Assembly: GCA_018806985.1 (NCBI GenBank)
Contig: JADANN010000202.1
Coordinates: 806,001-870,000 of the forward strand
Length of the DNA: 64,000 nt
Source: Angiostrongylus vasorum
Lineage: Eukaryota > Nematoda > Chromadorea > Rhabditida > Metastrongylidae
Direction of reading: 5' to 3'
The position numbers and the translations under genes are program-made. Of this stretch, positions 11,483-21,744 are shown piece after piece. Position 1 is the first letter of the stretch; each line of letters opens with the position of its first letter. Below the pieces are notes generated by a model that saw only the letters and a program-made list of their open reading frames with translations, was not told the DNA's origin and searched no databases.

Positions 11483-11723
11483 GTCAAAAAGTATTTATAG
11501 AAAACAAAAACCGCCACAAACGTCAGGTGGTACTACTCTTGGTAGGCATCTACCACACTATTACGACTTAGATGTGGTTGTTTGAGAAGCAAACTTGTCG
11601 GGATCGATCTTAGGTTCCAGGTCGTTAATGGATGTGTGTGAAATGTGCACATGTGAGGATAGTTTTTAAGAACAGATTGCAGTTTCTATTTAGCATGCTA
11701 GTTGAGCGACCTCCTTCTGGAAT

Positions 11724-12012
11724 AAAGGATAAAAGATAAAGCTCTCGGCGTTGATCAATTCCTGAGGGATGCGTCATGCATTCGACTTCATTCAGTAACG
11801 TTGGATGTGATTGAATGCATATCTGGCCTTTACAATGACTCGGGGTGGCCTACCGATGTATCGAGCCGGTGCTGTTATCCTCCCAGACAAGTCTGGTACC
11901 AATTTGCCGACTCCGGAGAGATGGAAGGCTTGGTGGGCCATGTGCGCGGGAATCAATCCCACGTATGTGTCGCTATGGCCCCCTCCAACCACCTGCACTA
12001 CACGTTCCCTTT
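11724..12012 (-). repeat. SINE A copy, near full length
   Basis: Reverse family A with an AAAGGATAAAAGATAAA tail (GGATAAA-type repeats), CTCTCGGCGTTGATCAAT, an intact CCAGACAAGTCTGG palindrome and a degenerate head. Confidence 0.88.
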
Positions 12013-12237
12013 CCTTCTGGAATATAACTATAAATAGTGAATGACCTATGACAACAAAGAATATTTGAGGACGCATGACAAGCTGTCATTATTTGTATTG
12101 CCGCAAATTTACTAACATTTCGACGGCAAATGAATCTATTTCCGACTGTAAATGAAGAATTACCGACCTAATTATCAATACAGTATTTCGAAGCCGACTT
12201 TCCTTTAACCTCTGTATGACTAATCAGTATGCGCTCC

Positions 12238-12437
12238 TCCTTTGATAAGCTTACACGAGGTTGATATATGGTATTTATTCGGCTAACGTTTCGATGATAC
12301 GATATCGATACCAAGTCGAAGATGCCACACCGAGGCGACAAAGAATCGTGGACTATCGACTGGTATCGTCGACTCTAATGAGGACGAAGATGTCGAATAA
12401 GTATCATATATCAACCTCGTGTAAGCTTATCAAATGA
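12238..12437. repeat. family E palindromic element
   Basis: A 200-bp element whose ends are inverted copies: TTTGATAAGCTTACACGAGG at 12240 and its near-exact reverse complement up to 12436. The arm continues inward to GGCTAACGTTTCGA and TCGAATAAGT, the same inner sequence as other family E and Penelope ends. No coding sequence. Confidence 0.7.
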
Positions 12438-12622
12438 AAAAACACATATCAATACAGTCCTAAAAGGTATCATAGTGATAGAGATATGCTCTCACTATTT
12501 CTCGATAAAATTGAAACCAGAAAGGTTCAGTTATCTGAAGCAATTGAGTTCTGAACACTCACTCGCAAGTGAACTCGCAAAGTAGGTTCTCCTTATTACT
12601 TTTAACGGATTTCTAAGGATTA

Positions 12623-13274
12623 TCAAAAAAGATTACACCACATTCTTTGCAAACTTTCTTTTGTCACTCGAATATGGTTTGCTGCTTGCACACTTTGTGT
12701 ATTCGTCCCAAAGAAAAAAACGTTCTTGGCAGAAACAAGGAAGCTCATTCGAATATCATCTGAGGTCAACCAACACTCAGATACTGTATGGCTTGCTCCT
12801 TCTTGAGACGTAAGCACATGTTCCACTTGATCCGACCTCACCTGCATTCACTGTATCGGTAGTGATGATAATGCCAGTCTGTTTTTCAACTGGCAATCGA
12901 TGCTGTGTTCTATTCATCCATCATCCGGAATTCTGGTTTAACAAGGTCCTCTTTGGAATTGCGACGTAACGTTGTGAGAGAATTCTCATGTCTTCACGAG
13001 TAGACTGCTCTAGTCCTTGGGCACCATAGGTAGTTGCTTTCTGATAAGTAGTATTCTCCTAGTACTGCAGCAATTCCCGGGATTAGTACGACCGGTGACC
13101 TAGTAACAGGTGAAGTCAAATCAACCAGAATCACATTAATCTCACTATAATGATCAAGGTCTAGCTCTAATCACTTACAAATCTTTTTTGGTAATGATGA
13201 AACACTGTCGAAATATCTATAGAATGAGCATGGAAAGCTGATAATCCTACCAAAACCAAAGTCACAGTCTCCAT
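12623..13274 (-). CDS. 128-residue secreted protein, four exons
   Basis: Exons (5' to 3'): 13274-13179, 13058-12966, 12902-12842, 12759-12623. The phases agree at every junction (0, 0, 1). Exon 1 encodes a clear signal peptide, METVTLVLVGLSAFHA. Donors 1 (GTAAGTG) and 3 (GTGAGG) are strong; donor 2 (GTCGCA) is weak. The acceptors are GTACTAG, AACACAG and GACCTCAG. The mature part contains ENTTYQ (an N-glycosylation sequon) and ends NVFFFGTNTQ...RMWCNLF. No domain recognised. The weak donor leaves open that exons 2 and 3 belong to different isoforms or that the gene is decaying. Confidence 0.48.
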
Positions 13275-13428
13275 GAATTAGCAAACGAAATACAGCGAGG
13301 CATTTTAAGAAGAATAATTATTGAACATTTTAGACTAATTTCCATGAGGAAGTTATCTTTCAAAATTTAGACCTACTCGTATAAGTAATGTATCAAAATT
13401 TCCTGACAATTGTATAGATGAGAGAAGC

Positions 13429-15611
13429 ATGACCGACAGCACTATGGAATTTCAGCACTATCTCGATACGACTCAGATGGTACTAATTTTGACTACTGTT
13501 ACCTTAACTGCTTTAACCTATTCGATCGCATTATGCAGTGGAAGAAATCCAGCTGGAGGTGGAGCCATCGTTACCTGTATCGTTTTTCCAAACTAATGTT
13601 TTTTTTTAAACATGTCCGTTTTTTAGGAGAGGTATGTCGACTGTTTCAGCCATTTAAGCAACCATCTATATCTATGTGGAGAGTTTCGTAACCAAGGACT
13701 ACACCATAGTTGTTATGTCGTACTTAGTACAGTAGGTTGTGGAATCAGAAATCAGTGGATTTCTAGGGAACAAACTATATTGCAGTAATCAAGTAAATCC
13801 TACCAACGGTTTACCGTCTTACCGTGGCTGGGAGGTGTTTCTCGGTGTCGGGCTGCGATGTACAGAGGGAGATTCATCCCCCAGCAGGGTCTCTCAAGCT
13901 GAGAATGAGTCCGGCATTTCCAACAGGGAAGCCCAGCTAAGAGTAAACCAGTATCAGGATCCATCACCGTCCTGGTGTCAAACTAGTCGGTGGTGACAAT
14001 CTCCTCTGAACCACAACGCTGGCGACTGCCTCTTGTGGTGGCGACCTGGGGCAGACTTCGGCCAGGCTGATCTCGGGACTCCAGCGAAACACAATGGCTA
14101 ATTCAGCAAAAGTCCGAAAAATGGAGGTTGTGCTGGGGCCCGTACAACTAGTGAGGACGGGCTGTCCAAATATCCAAGCAAGTAAGTATCAAGTAAATCA
14201 CACCACGCGATGTAAGCCTCCATCTCATGCATTCAGCATCCAATTTTTTCTCAGACGCATCTTTTCAGTGTCCTCTGGCTTTATATTACCACAAGTTAGC
14301 ATTCAACAACAGTGCGATAAAAGTTATTCTGCGTTAGTACTACCTCCAAAGACAGATCGGTGTTTTTCTTCTTCCCTAAAACCTATTTTGCTGAACTATG
14401 GGACTACCCGAAGCATTCTCAGATTTTCACAAAGCTATCGTTTTTTCTCACACACAAAATTTGCTTAAGGATTGCTTAGTTACGAGACTTCTTCTAAATT
14501 TACAAGAGAATAAGAGATATACCTTAGATTCTTGTCTTTTTTTAGAGATTCTCAGAAAGCAGCTCATCTGAGAGCTCTCAGAAAAATCGGCAACGTTCAC
14601 CAGCTAGCGGAGAGAAGAAAAAAGAAAAAGCAAGGTATTGTTTTTTTCACTGTTTTAAGTTTCTATTAACTTGATGTAAGAAATGAAGGAAAGACAAAAG
14701 AAAAAAGCCATTTTGTTGGACCAGAAATTCTGGGACGATTTCCTACCCTCTTTTGAGGTGTAAGTAATAAAGGATAGAGGATAAAGCTCTTGGCATTGAT
14801 CAATCTCTGAGGGGTGTATCATGCACTCCACCTCACTAAACATCATTAACGTTATTGAATGCTTGTCAGACCTTCAAAAATGACTCGTCGTGGCTTACCG
14901 ATGTATAGAACCAGTGCTGCTATCCTACCAGGGAAGTATGGTACCAATTTGCTGACCTCGGAGAGATAGAGGGTTTGGTGGGTCTGAGGGCGCCGGGATC
15001 GATCCCATGTGTATTGCAGAGCGCCTCCTACCACTACGGTACACGAACCCAAGGTGTAAATGTAAATGTATGTGTAAATATGTATATAGATAGATATATA
15101 TATATCTACCGATACGTCAGCTTCATCTTCATAAAGAGTAAAATAACACCTAGGGTTTGCTCAATAAGAATATAAAGGAATTATTCGGTCAATGCCGAGG
15201 TGAAGAAATAGATAGTCGATTTTGGTTATACATATGTATATATACATATCATATACCTGTGTATACATTTGTTATATGCATGTATATACATAAAGGCGCG
15301 TGTGGCGCAGTGGTTCGAGGCGCCACTACGACACACACGTGGAATCGATCCCAACGCCCATGGCTCACCAAGCCTTCCATCCCTCCGGGGTCGGCAAACT
15401 GGTACCAGACTTGTCTGGGAGGATAGCAGCACTGGCTCGATACATCGGTAAATCACCGCAAGTCATTGTAAAAGCCAAATATGCATCCAGTCATTTCCAA
15501 CGATACTTAATGAAGTCGAATGCATGGCGCATCCCTCAGGGATTGATCAACGCCGAGAGCTTCAGAGCTTCATATATATACATGTATACATACAGTTATA
15601 TATACCCACCA

Positions 15612-15703
<92 letters not shown>

Positions 15704-16273
15704 CGTTTAAGGGAGTAAGATACAGTAACACAGTAATTATTCTTTCTTCCAGAATTTCGACCACAGGACGACGACGAAACAATAAATGAATGTGTCAGTA
15801 ACTGGGGTGGTCCTCCAGTGCAAACTATATCCAAAAAAACGAAGAAAGTTGCACCCAAAGGTCCAGGAACTAGGACTGCTCCTGCAAATGCACCACACGG
15901 AGGTATACCCAATGTACCTCCTGCTGCCTATCCACCACCACCTGGTGCCTATCCACCACCTGCAGGTACTTATCCACCACCTCCTGGTGCCAACCCACTA
16001 CTACCTCCCGGTGGCTACCCACCACCTCCCGGTGCCTACCCACCACCTCCCGGTGCCTACCCACCACCTCCCGGTGGCTACCCACCATCTCCCGGTGCTT
16101 ACCCACCACCTCCCGGTGCCTACCCACCGCATCCAGGTGCCTACCCACCACCTCCAGGTGCCTACCCACCACCACCTGGTGCCCAACCACCGCCACAGCA
16201 ACCACGTCCTAGCACACCCCAACCTCATGGTGTAAATCCTCCTGGATTAGACCCTTACTTTTGTGTACCTTAG
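13429..16273 (+). CDS. 245-residue single-pass membrane protein with proline-rich repeat tail, three exons
   Basis: Exons 13429-13558, 14548-14634 and 15753-16273, phases 1 and 1. The N-terminal 18 residues are hydrophilic. One membrane helix follows ([19 protein letters not shown], about 18-36), then a basic segment (LRALRKIGN...ERRKKKK), an acidic turn ([12 protein letters not shown]) and a tail of about 15 imperfect repeats of the type YPPPPGA, ending LDPYFCVP. The topology suggests a short extracellular end and a cytoplasmic proline-rich tail. The last exon is well supported (acceptor TTTCTTCCAG, open throughout). Exon 1 and its donor GGAG|GTGGAG are less certain. Intron 1 holds a family C element; intron 2 holds two SINE A copies and a (TA)n tract. 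A possible ligand for SH3 or WW domains is inference only. Confidence 0.55.
13797..14197 (+). repeat. family C element
   Basis: A near-full-length copy of a 390-bp family that begins CCTCCCAACGGTTTACC (here CCTACCAACGG), contains TGGGAGGTGTT, GATCCACCACCGTCCTGGT and GGGGCCCGCACAACTAGTGA, and ends with CAAGTA-type repeats. No coding sequence and no recognisable tRNA head. It sits in intron 1 of the 13429-16273 gene. Confidence 0.85.
14771..15052 (-). repeat. SINE A copy
   Basis: Reverse family A with tail AAAGGATAGAGGATAAA, GGCATTGATCAATCTC, central TACCAGGGAAGTATGGTACC, GGGATCGATCCC and head CGTGTACCGTAGTGG. Confidence 0.88.
15294..15575 (+). repeat. SINE A copy, best preserved
   Basis: Best copy for defining the family: head GGCGCGTGTGGCGCAGTGG (A-box-like), GGAATCGATCCC (B-box-like), central domain GGCTCACCAAGCC to CCAGACTTGTCTGG, ATCGGTAAATCACC, GAATGCATGGCGCATCCC, and end GATCAACGCCGAGAGC. 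Pol III promoter boxes are inferred from tRNA likeness. Confidence 0.92.
15616..15701. repeat. (TA)n microsatellite
   Basis: An 86-bp uninterrupted TA tract just downstream of the SINE A copy and about 50 bp upstream of the proline-rich exon. It gives spurious IYIYIY reading frames on both strands. Confidence 0.98.
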
Positions 16274-16685
16274 AGTCAAAATAACTAACTTTAACGTTAT
16301 AGTAAGAGTAACATGCACAATTTGGATACTGTGTAACGTGATGAGTCAATACAATTCGATCTCATTATTTTTTCGTTTTTTAACCTATCTTATCCAGTTA
16401 ATACTTTGATAATTGATTTGCTGACTTGATGCCTAATCTATATAGCCACTGCTATGTAATAATCAACCTTCAAAACCAGCATATTCCTAACAGAATCGCT
16501 TTGCTTCAACCGCCTGTAGCTAATGTATCGTTTCGGAGTTCCGAAATCGTCGCACAACAACAGAAACCACCAGTTGTCTAACAAAATGCATAAATAACTA
16601 TGTCTAGCAATTTTTTTCACAACACTGACACGGGTGGAGAGGCATATCCTCTAGGTTTTTCACTGACTTAGTCCATCAGAAGTAC
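16274..16685. other. downstream of proline-rich gene, no gene seen
   Basis: Presumed 3' UTR and intergenic sequence. Both strands carry short open frames near 16430-16620, without splice support. Confidence 0.3.
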
Positions 16686-16891
16686 TCAAATCTCTATGCA
16701 TGAAAAAAACACCTTTTTTTAATGAAATACGTAGCGACGAAATGAACAATGAAACCGGACCGTTTTTCTCCTAGTCCTTCAAAAACAATGATACCCATAG
16801 CAGTAAAAGATCTCTCTACTCGTCGCCCATCTTCCAGTAGATCATCAAGGATTTCACAAGGCCTCAATAGATGTGGATCCGTTACTGTCGC
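16686..16891 (-). other. open minus-strand segment, possible final exon
   Basis: A 68-codon open stretch without a start, reading DPHLLRPCEILDDLLEDGRR early and stopping at TGA. An acceptor TTTGCGACAG sits inside its 5' end. It may be an extra last exon of the gene at 17136-18344, but no donor gives the required phase, so it is listed separately. Confidence 0.3.
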
Positions 16892-17135
16892 AAATTAGAA
16901 TTCATTCTACTTTGATTCTTCGAAGAACAATAAATGCACGAAATATTTCGTTCAGGCTTTCCATGAAGGAATTGTTAATGTTATAAGATTAGAGCCAAAT
17001 GGCATAAGTGCCAACTATCTACACGCCAAGATTTTCTTTGTTGCCTAATATATGATATCAGTTTTCTCACCAAATGCTCGACCGTGGTAGTGAAGAAGTT
17101 TGATAGTATGTTGCCTTTCTGTTGGACCATTCCCC

Positions 17136-18344
17136 TCACATCGAGGACATGTTGTTGCAAGGGAGCGAAGTTCTGCTTTGAAATTTGTTGCATATCTTAT
17201 GAAGAGCCTTTGTGTACTGCGTAGAGATATCCTGGTTATGTAAGATGCTCATTATCTCAACTGAATGGAAAATGTAAAGCGATTTTTTTGATGACATGAG
17301 AAGCTGAAGGAGGAACACTCCCACATTCTTGATGAGGAGAAGAACCTACCATAATCTTCATCGTCATCATGAATTCAACCAACCTACTACGACATTCACT
17401 CAATTTAAACCAGCGAAATCCGATGTAAAGTCTCGCAAAAAGTTTTTCTAAAGCAAGATGAACGGTAAAAAAATAAAGCGTTTGGCGTTGATCGATCCCT
17501 AAGAAATGCACCATAAGAGCCACTGAAAAAAAATCGCCCCATATAGTAACTTGTCGAGGCGTTGCGATGTGTCGGACCAGTTTCTACTATCCCAAAGAAC
17601 TCTGGAATCATGTCCTAACTATAGAGAGATGGAGGGCTTGTTTTCACAGGTGCACGATCTAAACAAAGAATTGCGTATTGCAAGGCACCCCTAATAACTA
17701 CTACGTTACACGATGCCCAAATCGAATTGAAGTTAATGATAAGTGAAGTTGATTTGTGACTACTTTGTAGAACATCTGCAATTTCAAATAAAACGTCACG
17801 ATCTCTCTGATTGAGGCGCAATCCACCAAAACCACTGTCAGATTGCATTGTAAACTCAAAGCACTAACTTACGATTCAATGTTGTTCATTGATCGGATTG
17901 TCCCAGAACAATCCAGGACGTTGACCAATTTCAAGAAAAGGGGTAACTTTAGTGAACCCACTGAAGTCAACAACGGGGATCGCAACATTCGTTAAACATC
18001 ACAATGCATTAACCCACATTACCATTAAGACCCCTCATATGTCTTTAAATGGTTAACGAAGGAGATCATCAACAATTTCTGCACCACCTACTTCTAGAGA
18101 CACAAACATTCGCCACCATGTTAGAAACACTGGATTGGTCACCACAGTTTCATCCTTTGAACTAGTACAAGCCAGGAGATCGTTAAGGAGTAATGTTCTA
18201 GACGAGTTGAAACAGATAACGCTGAAAAATGCAGTAATACTTCACATACGGAGCAAACTCTTCAGCAATATTGGTCGTATAGTAAAGTATCCTCTCCATC
18301 AAGGCTCTTCTGTTGTATAGAATAGGAAACCTGAACGAAATCAT
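17136..18344 (-). CDS. 200-residue hypothetical protein, six exons
   Basis: Exons (5' to 3'): 18344-18331, 18221-18058, 17960-17873, 17834-17764, 17447-17350, 17303-17136. All five junctions agree in phase (2, 1, 2, 1, 0). Strong acceptors are TTTTTCAG, GACTTCAG and CTCCTTCAG; donors include GTAAGT and GTAGGT. Introns are 109, 97, 38, 316 and 46 bp; the long one contains a SINE A. The product is rich in predicted helix (RTLLLNDLLACTS, AEIVDDLL, DRDVLFEIADVLQ, YTKALHKICNKF) with no clear signal peptide. I recognise no family. The 14-nt first exon is the weakest part: an alternative 5' end may exist, because the intron 1 region also reads openly. Confidence 0.5.
17470..17718 (-). repeat. SINE A copy inside an intron
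   Basis: Degenerate reverse family A (TTGGCGTTGATCGATCCC, GGAGGGCTTG, head near 17715). It lies in the longest intron of the 17136-18344 gene, close to both flanking exons. Confidence 0.75.
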
Positions 18345-18429
18345 CACTTATCAATCAACGAATACGGTAGTGGTTGCTCAAAATAGATGACAAAAAGCAA
18401 ACCATGCTTTTATAGAATACTGAGGGGAA

Positions 18430-18930
18430 ACCAACTTACTACAAAGCTCTTTATTCGGCTAACGTTTCGACGTCTTCGTCGTCCTCAAAGCCGTGTTGAT
18501 TCATCTCGATGGTCCACAGCCAGTCATTGTCGCTATGTAGTTGTCCGTTGTCGTATCGGCTTGAATCCTAGTCGAGTCCCAAAAAAAGTGTTGATTGTTC
18601 TAGCCAAGGAGTAACGAAAATCGGTTTTTAAGACCATGTTGTACTACGTGCCAGCCAAAGAAATACCGAGTGCTGCAGGGTGTATTGCCCACTAAAGGAG
18701 CAGACCATATGGCAAAATATCTACAACCGTCTTATATAAGAGAACAGCTTCTATTGCGATTCTTCGTTTAATCGGTGCTCCACTTCATTGAATTCGATTG
18801 GTGCGACCACGAACACTCATGTCGCGAGGACAACCACCTGTAGACTATCGACGCGGATTAAGGAGCCAATGAAGAGGGCGAAGGTATTGAGACATTAGCC
18901 GAGTAAGAACTTTTCTATCACCATCATGTC
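18430..18930. repeat. family E element
   Basis: About 500 bp bounded by inverted ends: ATTCGGCTAACGTTTCG at 18453 and a matching ATTAGCCGAG near 18896. Inside are a TTATATAAG box and a GGTGCTCCACTTCATTGAATT block shared with other E copies. No coding sequence. Confidence 0.6.
18456..18493 (-). ncRNA. hammerhead-ribozyme-like motif
   Basis: On the minus strand the parts are: stem I CGGCT/AGCCG (5 bp), a core UUGAGGA (consensus CUGANGA with C3 changed to U), stem II GACG/CGTC with loop AAGA and one extra unpaired base, GAAA, then C and GUU as the cleavage triplet. Stem III is only ACGU and would form only between two molecules, as in double hammerheads. Deviations: C3 change and extra base at 10.1. 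Activity is untested. Confidence 0.35.
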
Positions 18931-18954
18931 AGCTCAATAATCTAGAAAAAGTTC

Positions 18955-19100
18955 AGTGAAGCTGAGATATTTGCAAAACTCTGGACCGCAGGTGCCTATG
19001 GTGGGGAACGAACGCGCTATTGTCCTTTCCGGGGAGTAACGTGTTCACCACCACACCATGCGGGTCCTTCGTTTTCGCCTGTCTCTCAGCTAGTTCTATA
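18955..19100 (-). repeat. SINE B copy (left arm of large inverted repeat)
   Basis: Reverse family B, near identical to the copy at 19205-19368. The two form a roughly 150-bp inverted repeat with about 105 bp between. Confidence 0.9.
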
Positions 19101-19129
19101 AAATTGTGATTATAACTATAGGCTCAGCT

Positions 19130-19368
19130 TAACTGGGTTGAATGCCGATTTGGGCTCCCAAGATCAATCCTGTTGACGGGTGATTGCTGATGGCAAAAGG
19201 TCGATAGAACTAGCTGAGAGACAGGCGAAAACGAAGGACCCGCATGGTGTGGTAGTGAACGCGTTACTCCCCGGAAAGGACAATAGCGCGTTCGTTCCCC
19301 ACCATAGGCACCTGCGGTCCAGAGTTTTGCAAATATCTCAGCTTCGTTGAAGTTATATTTCGCAATAT
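19130..19368 (+). repeat. SINE B copy with 5' extension (right arm)
   Basis: Family B with an upstream segment (GGTTGAATGCCGATTTGGGC and on) that also occurs, reverse-complemented, at 21.6 kb, which suggests the full family B unit is about 230 bp. It then reads GCTGAGAGACAGGCG to TTTGCAAATATCTCAGC. Confidence 0.85.
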
Positions 19369-20020
19369 ACCCTGCCATTAAAAAGAGTAGGCAGTAAATA
19401 AAAAGGTTAAAATCTAGAAAAGTATTAATTATCCTTGTCGAGTTTAGTGGAGGTCGGTTCAAAGAAAAGTGGACAGTAATTAACCATTTCAAAAAGAAAA
19501 AAAAACTTAACAAGATATTTCGACGCAGTGCGACATAACAGGGTTTCTGCTAAATAAGTGTTATGAAAACGATTCAAACTTACACGTGTTTAACAATCCA
19601 CAAGAATATGAGAAAGTAAAAAGAGTGATGAGAATTCTAAAGAAAGATGACTTGAAAAAGAGATATCTGACGAAGACAGCAACTGTACCAACACTACTCT
19701 ACTGGTATAACCAGAGCTGTAATTACAACAAGAGCCGAACTTGGAAAATACTAAAAATTCTAGGTAAATCTTAGGGCAAATGAGAGCTTGACGGGTAACA
19801 GATGGTGCCTTTGTCAAAGTAATGGACTTATAAGAAAATACAAAGAAATATGATAGTGCTTGATAACGCATGACTCTTCTCAACATTAATTACAAGGCTT
19901 TTACAATCTTACCATCATGTTTCATACCATAAACTGATATTCACATTACTATAATATGTGAGTATTGTCTTATCAGCAGGAGTATTTAACCTATACTAAT
20001 GAATGACGTCAAGATAGCAA
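19369..20020. other. no gene seen
   Basis: AT-rich spacer. Open frames near 19590-19890 on both strands lack splice support. Confidence 0.35.
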
Positions 20021-20597
20021 TGTACGATGTAAGTGGATGGGCTGGCAGAGTAGTAGCGATGCTGATCACCACAACCACGGAGTAATGTACGATGTAAGTG
20101 GATGGGTGGCAGAGTAGTAGCGATGCTGATCACCACAACCACGGAGTAATGTACGATGTAAGTGGATGGGTGGCAGAGTAGTAGCGATGCTGATCACCAC
20201 AACCACGGAGTAATGTACGATGTAAGTGGATGGGTGGCAGAGTAGTAGCGATGCTGATCACCACAACCACGGAGTAATGTACGATGTAAGTGGATGGGTG
20301 GCAGAGTAGTAGCGATGCTGATCACTACAACCACGGAGTAATGTACGATGTAAGTGGATGGGTGGCAGAGTAGTAGCGATGCTGATCACCACAACCACGG
20401 AGTAATGTACGATGTAAGTGGATGGGTGGCAGAGTAGTAGCGATGCTGATCACCACAACCACGGAGTAATGTACGATGTAAGTGGATGGGTGGCAGAGTA
20501 GTAGCGATGCTGATCACCACAACCACGGAGTAATGTACGATGTAAGTGGATAGCTGGCAGAGTAGTAGCGATGCTGATCATCACAACCACGGTTCTG
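20021..20597 (+). repeat. 64-bp tandem array grown from a SINE D head
   Basis: Eight units starting at 20021, 20086, 20150, 20214, 20278, 20342, 20406 and 20470 (first unit 65 bp, others 64 bp, nearly identical), and a ninth at 20534 that continues into a complete SINE D. Each unit holds TGGCAGAGTAGTAGCGATG, the A-box-like head of family D, but not the B box. Confidence 0.97.
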
Positions 20598-20897
20598 GTT
20601 CGATTTCGTTCCGGGCTCACCAAGCCTCTCATCCCCCCTGGGGTCGCGAAATTGGTACCGGACTTGTCTGGAAAAAAAGCCACTCTCTGCAGTCCAATTG
20701 GGAACGCTCTAGGCTTGCTCTCTCAGAACTCCAGAGAGAATCGACTCGACCAGCACTTTACCACTTTCAAGGTAAAATGAAAATCTTCAAGCAGCCGAAG
20801 TCACACGTAAGAAATTGGAAGACCTTCGTGGACAATGGATGCGAGGAAACAAATCGAATGCGAGAAGTGCTGCGATCCGCACGGTAGACGTGAAGAT
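20534..20897 (+). repeat. SINE D copy
   Basis: Head TGGCAGAGTAGTAGCGATG, B-box-like GGTTCGATTTC, a central domain shared with SINE A (GGGCTCACCAAGCCT to CCGGACTTGTCTGG), then a D-specific 3' half with CCTTCGTGGACAATGGATG and GCTGCGATCCGCACGG. Confidence 0.9.
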
Positions 20898-21470
20898 GGG
20901 GTAGTGTAAAAAAAATGTATGATGTCATGGTAATGGATTCAATCGCTTCAATGAAACGAAAAAAGGAGTTCGGTGTTCCGAAACCGCGGAACGTGAACAG
21001 CCAGAAAAACTACTGTAAGCCGGAGAAGTTGTGCCATTCTTGGAGAATATTTGATAAGAATCTGGAACGAACTGTAGCTCATAAAATATCCGAATAACTA
21101 GACGGGAACCCAAAACATCGGATCCGTCCTTCTTTTTTCACGAAGACCGCGAAAACGATCCATGTCACTCTTCATAATCCCTAAGTGAGGATAACGTCGC
21201 TATAGTTGTAACACACAACAAACGTGAAAGTAGGTTTTTTCCAGGTGTCCAGAACAAATCTAGGATTGAAACAGTTGTAAAATTAGGCATAGTAAAGCGA
21301 CAGGGCTCTGCTAGAATGTTAGGAATGGATTTGTTAAGTATTTCGGCATAATGTCATACAAATGCTAGCACGAAATCCAAGAGTGATCCAGAAACAAAAG
21401 TGCCGTGTGTCATTTTTTCTCGATTAACCCATCAGTAACGGTATGGACACTATAGTGTACCACAATGGTG
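20898..21470. other. no gene seen
   Basis: Single-copy-looking AT-rich sequence. Nothing recognised apart from short unsupported open frames. Confidence 0.35.
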
Positions 21471-21690
21471 CTAAGATATTATCAAAACTCCGGACTTCAG
21501 GTGTCGAAGGTTAGGATCGAACATGCTATTACCCTTTCCGACACCTAACGCGTTTACCACGACACCATGTGGGTCCTTCGGTTCTTTCTCTTAGCCGTGT
21601 TCTATAAGTGCTATCAGCAATCATCCGTTATCGAGATTGATCTGGGAAGCACAAATCGGCATTGAACCTGTTAAGCTGAAGCTGTAATAA
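21470..21690 (-). repeat. SINE B copy with 5' extension
   Basis: Reverse family B (GGTGCTAAGATATTATC, GGATCGAACATGC, AACGCGTTTACCACG) followed by the extension segment TGCTATCAGCAATCATCCG and ATCGGCATTGAACCTG. Confidence 0.85.
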
Positions 21691-21744
21691 TAGTACAAAC
21701 ACATTTTAATTTCACTAGCTTCCAGAACCTTCTTACCATAATAC

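Noticed and set aside
15080..15290. Possible CRISPR-like or satellite array in the TATATA/GTATATA-rich stretch
   Set aside because: Irregular AT-rich simple sequence without regular spacers or fixed-length repeats.
15570..15912. IYIYIY-rich open frames on both strands
   Set aside because: They are translations of the (TA)n microsatellite at 15616-15701.
15870..16235. Long open frames overlapping the proline-rich exon ([12 protein letters not shown] on the minus strand, [14 protein letters not shown] on the plus strand)
   Set aside because: Shadows of the YPPPPGA repeat in other frames; the proline-rich frame has the acceptor and the sensible ends.
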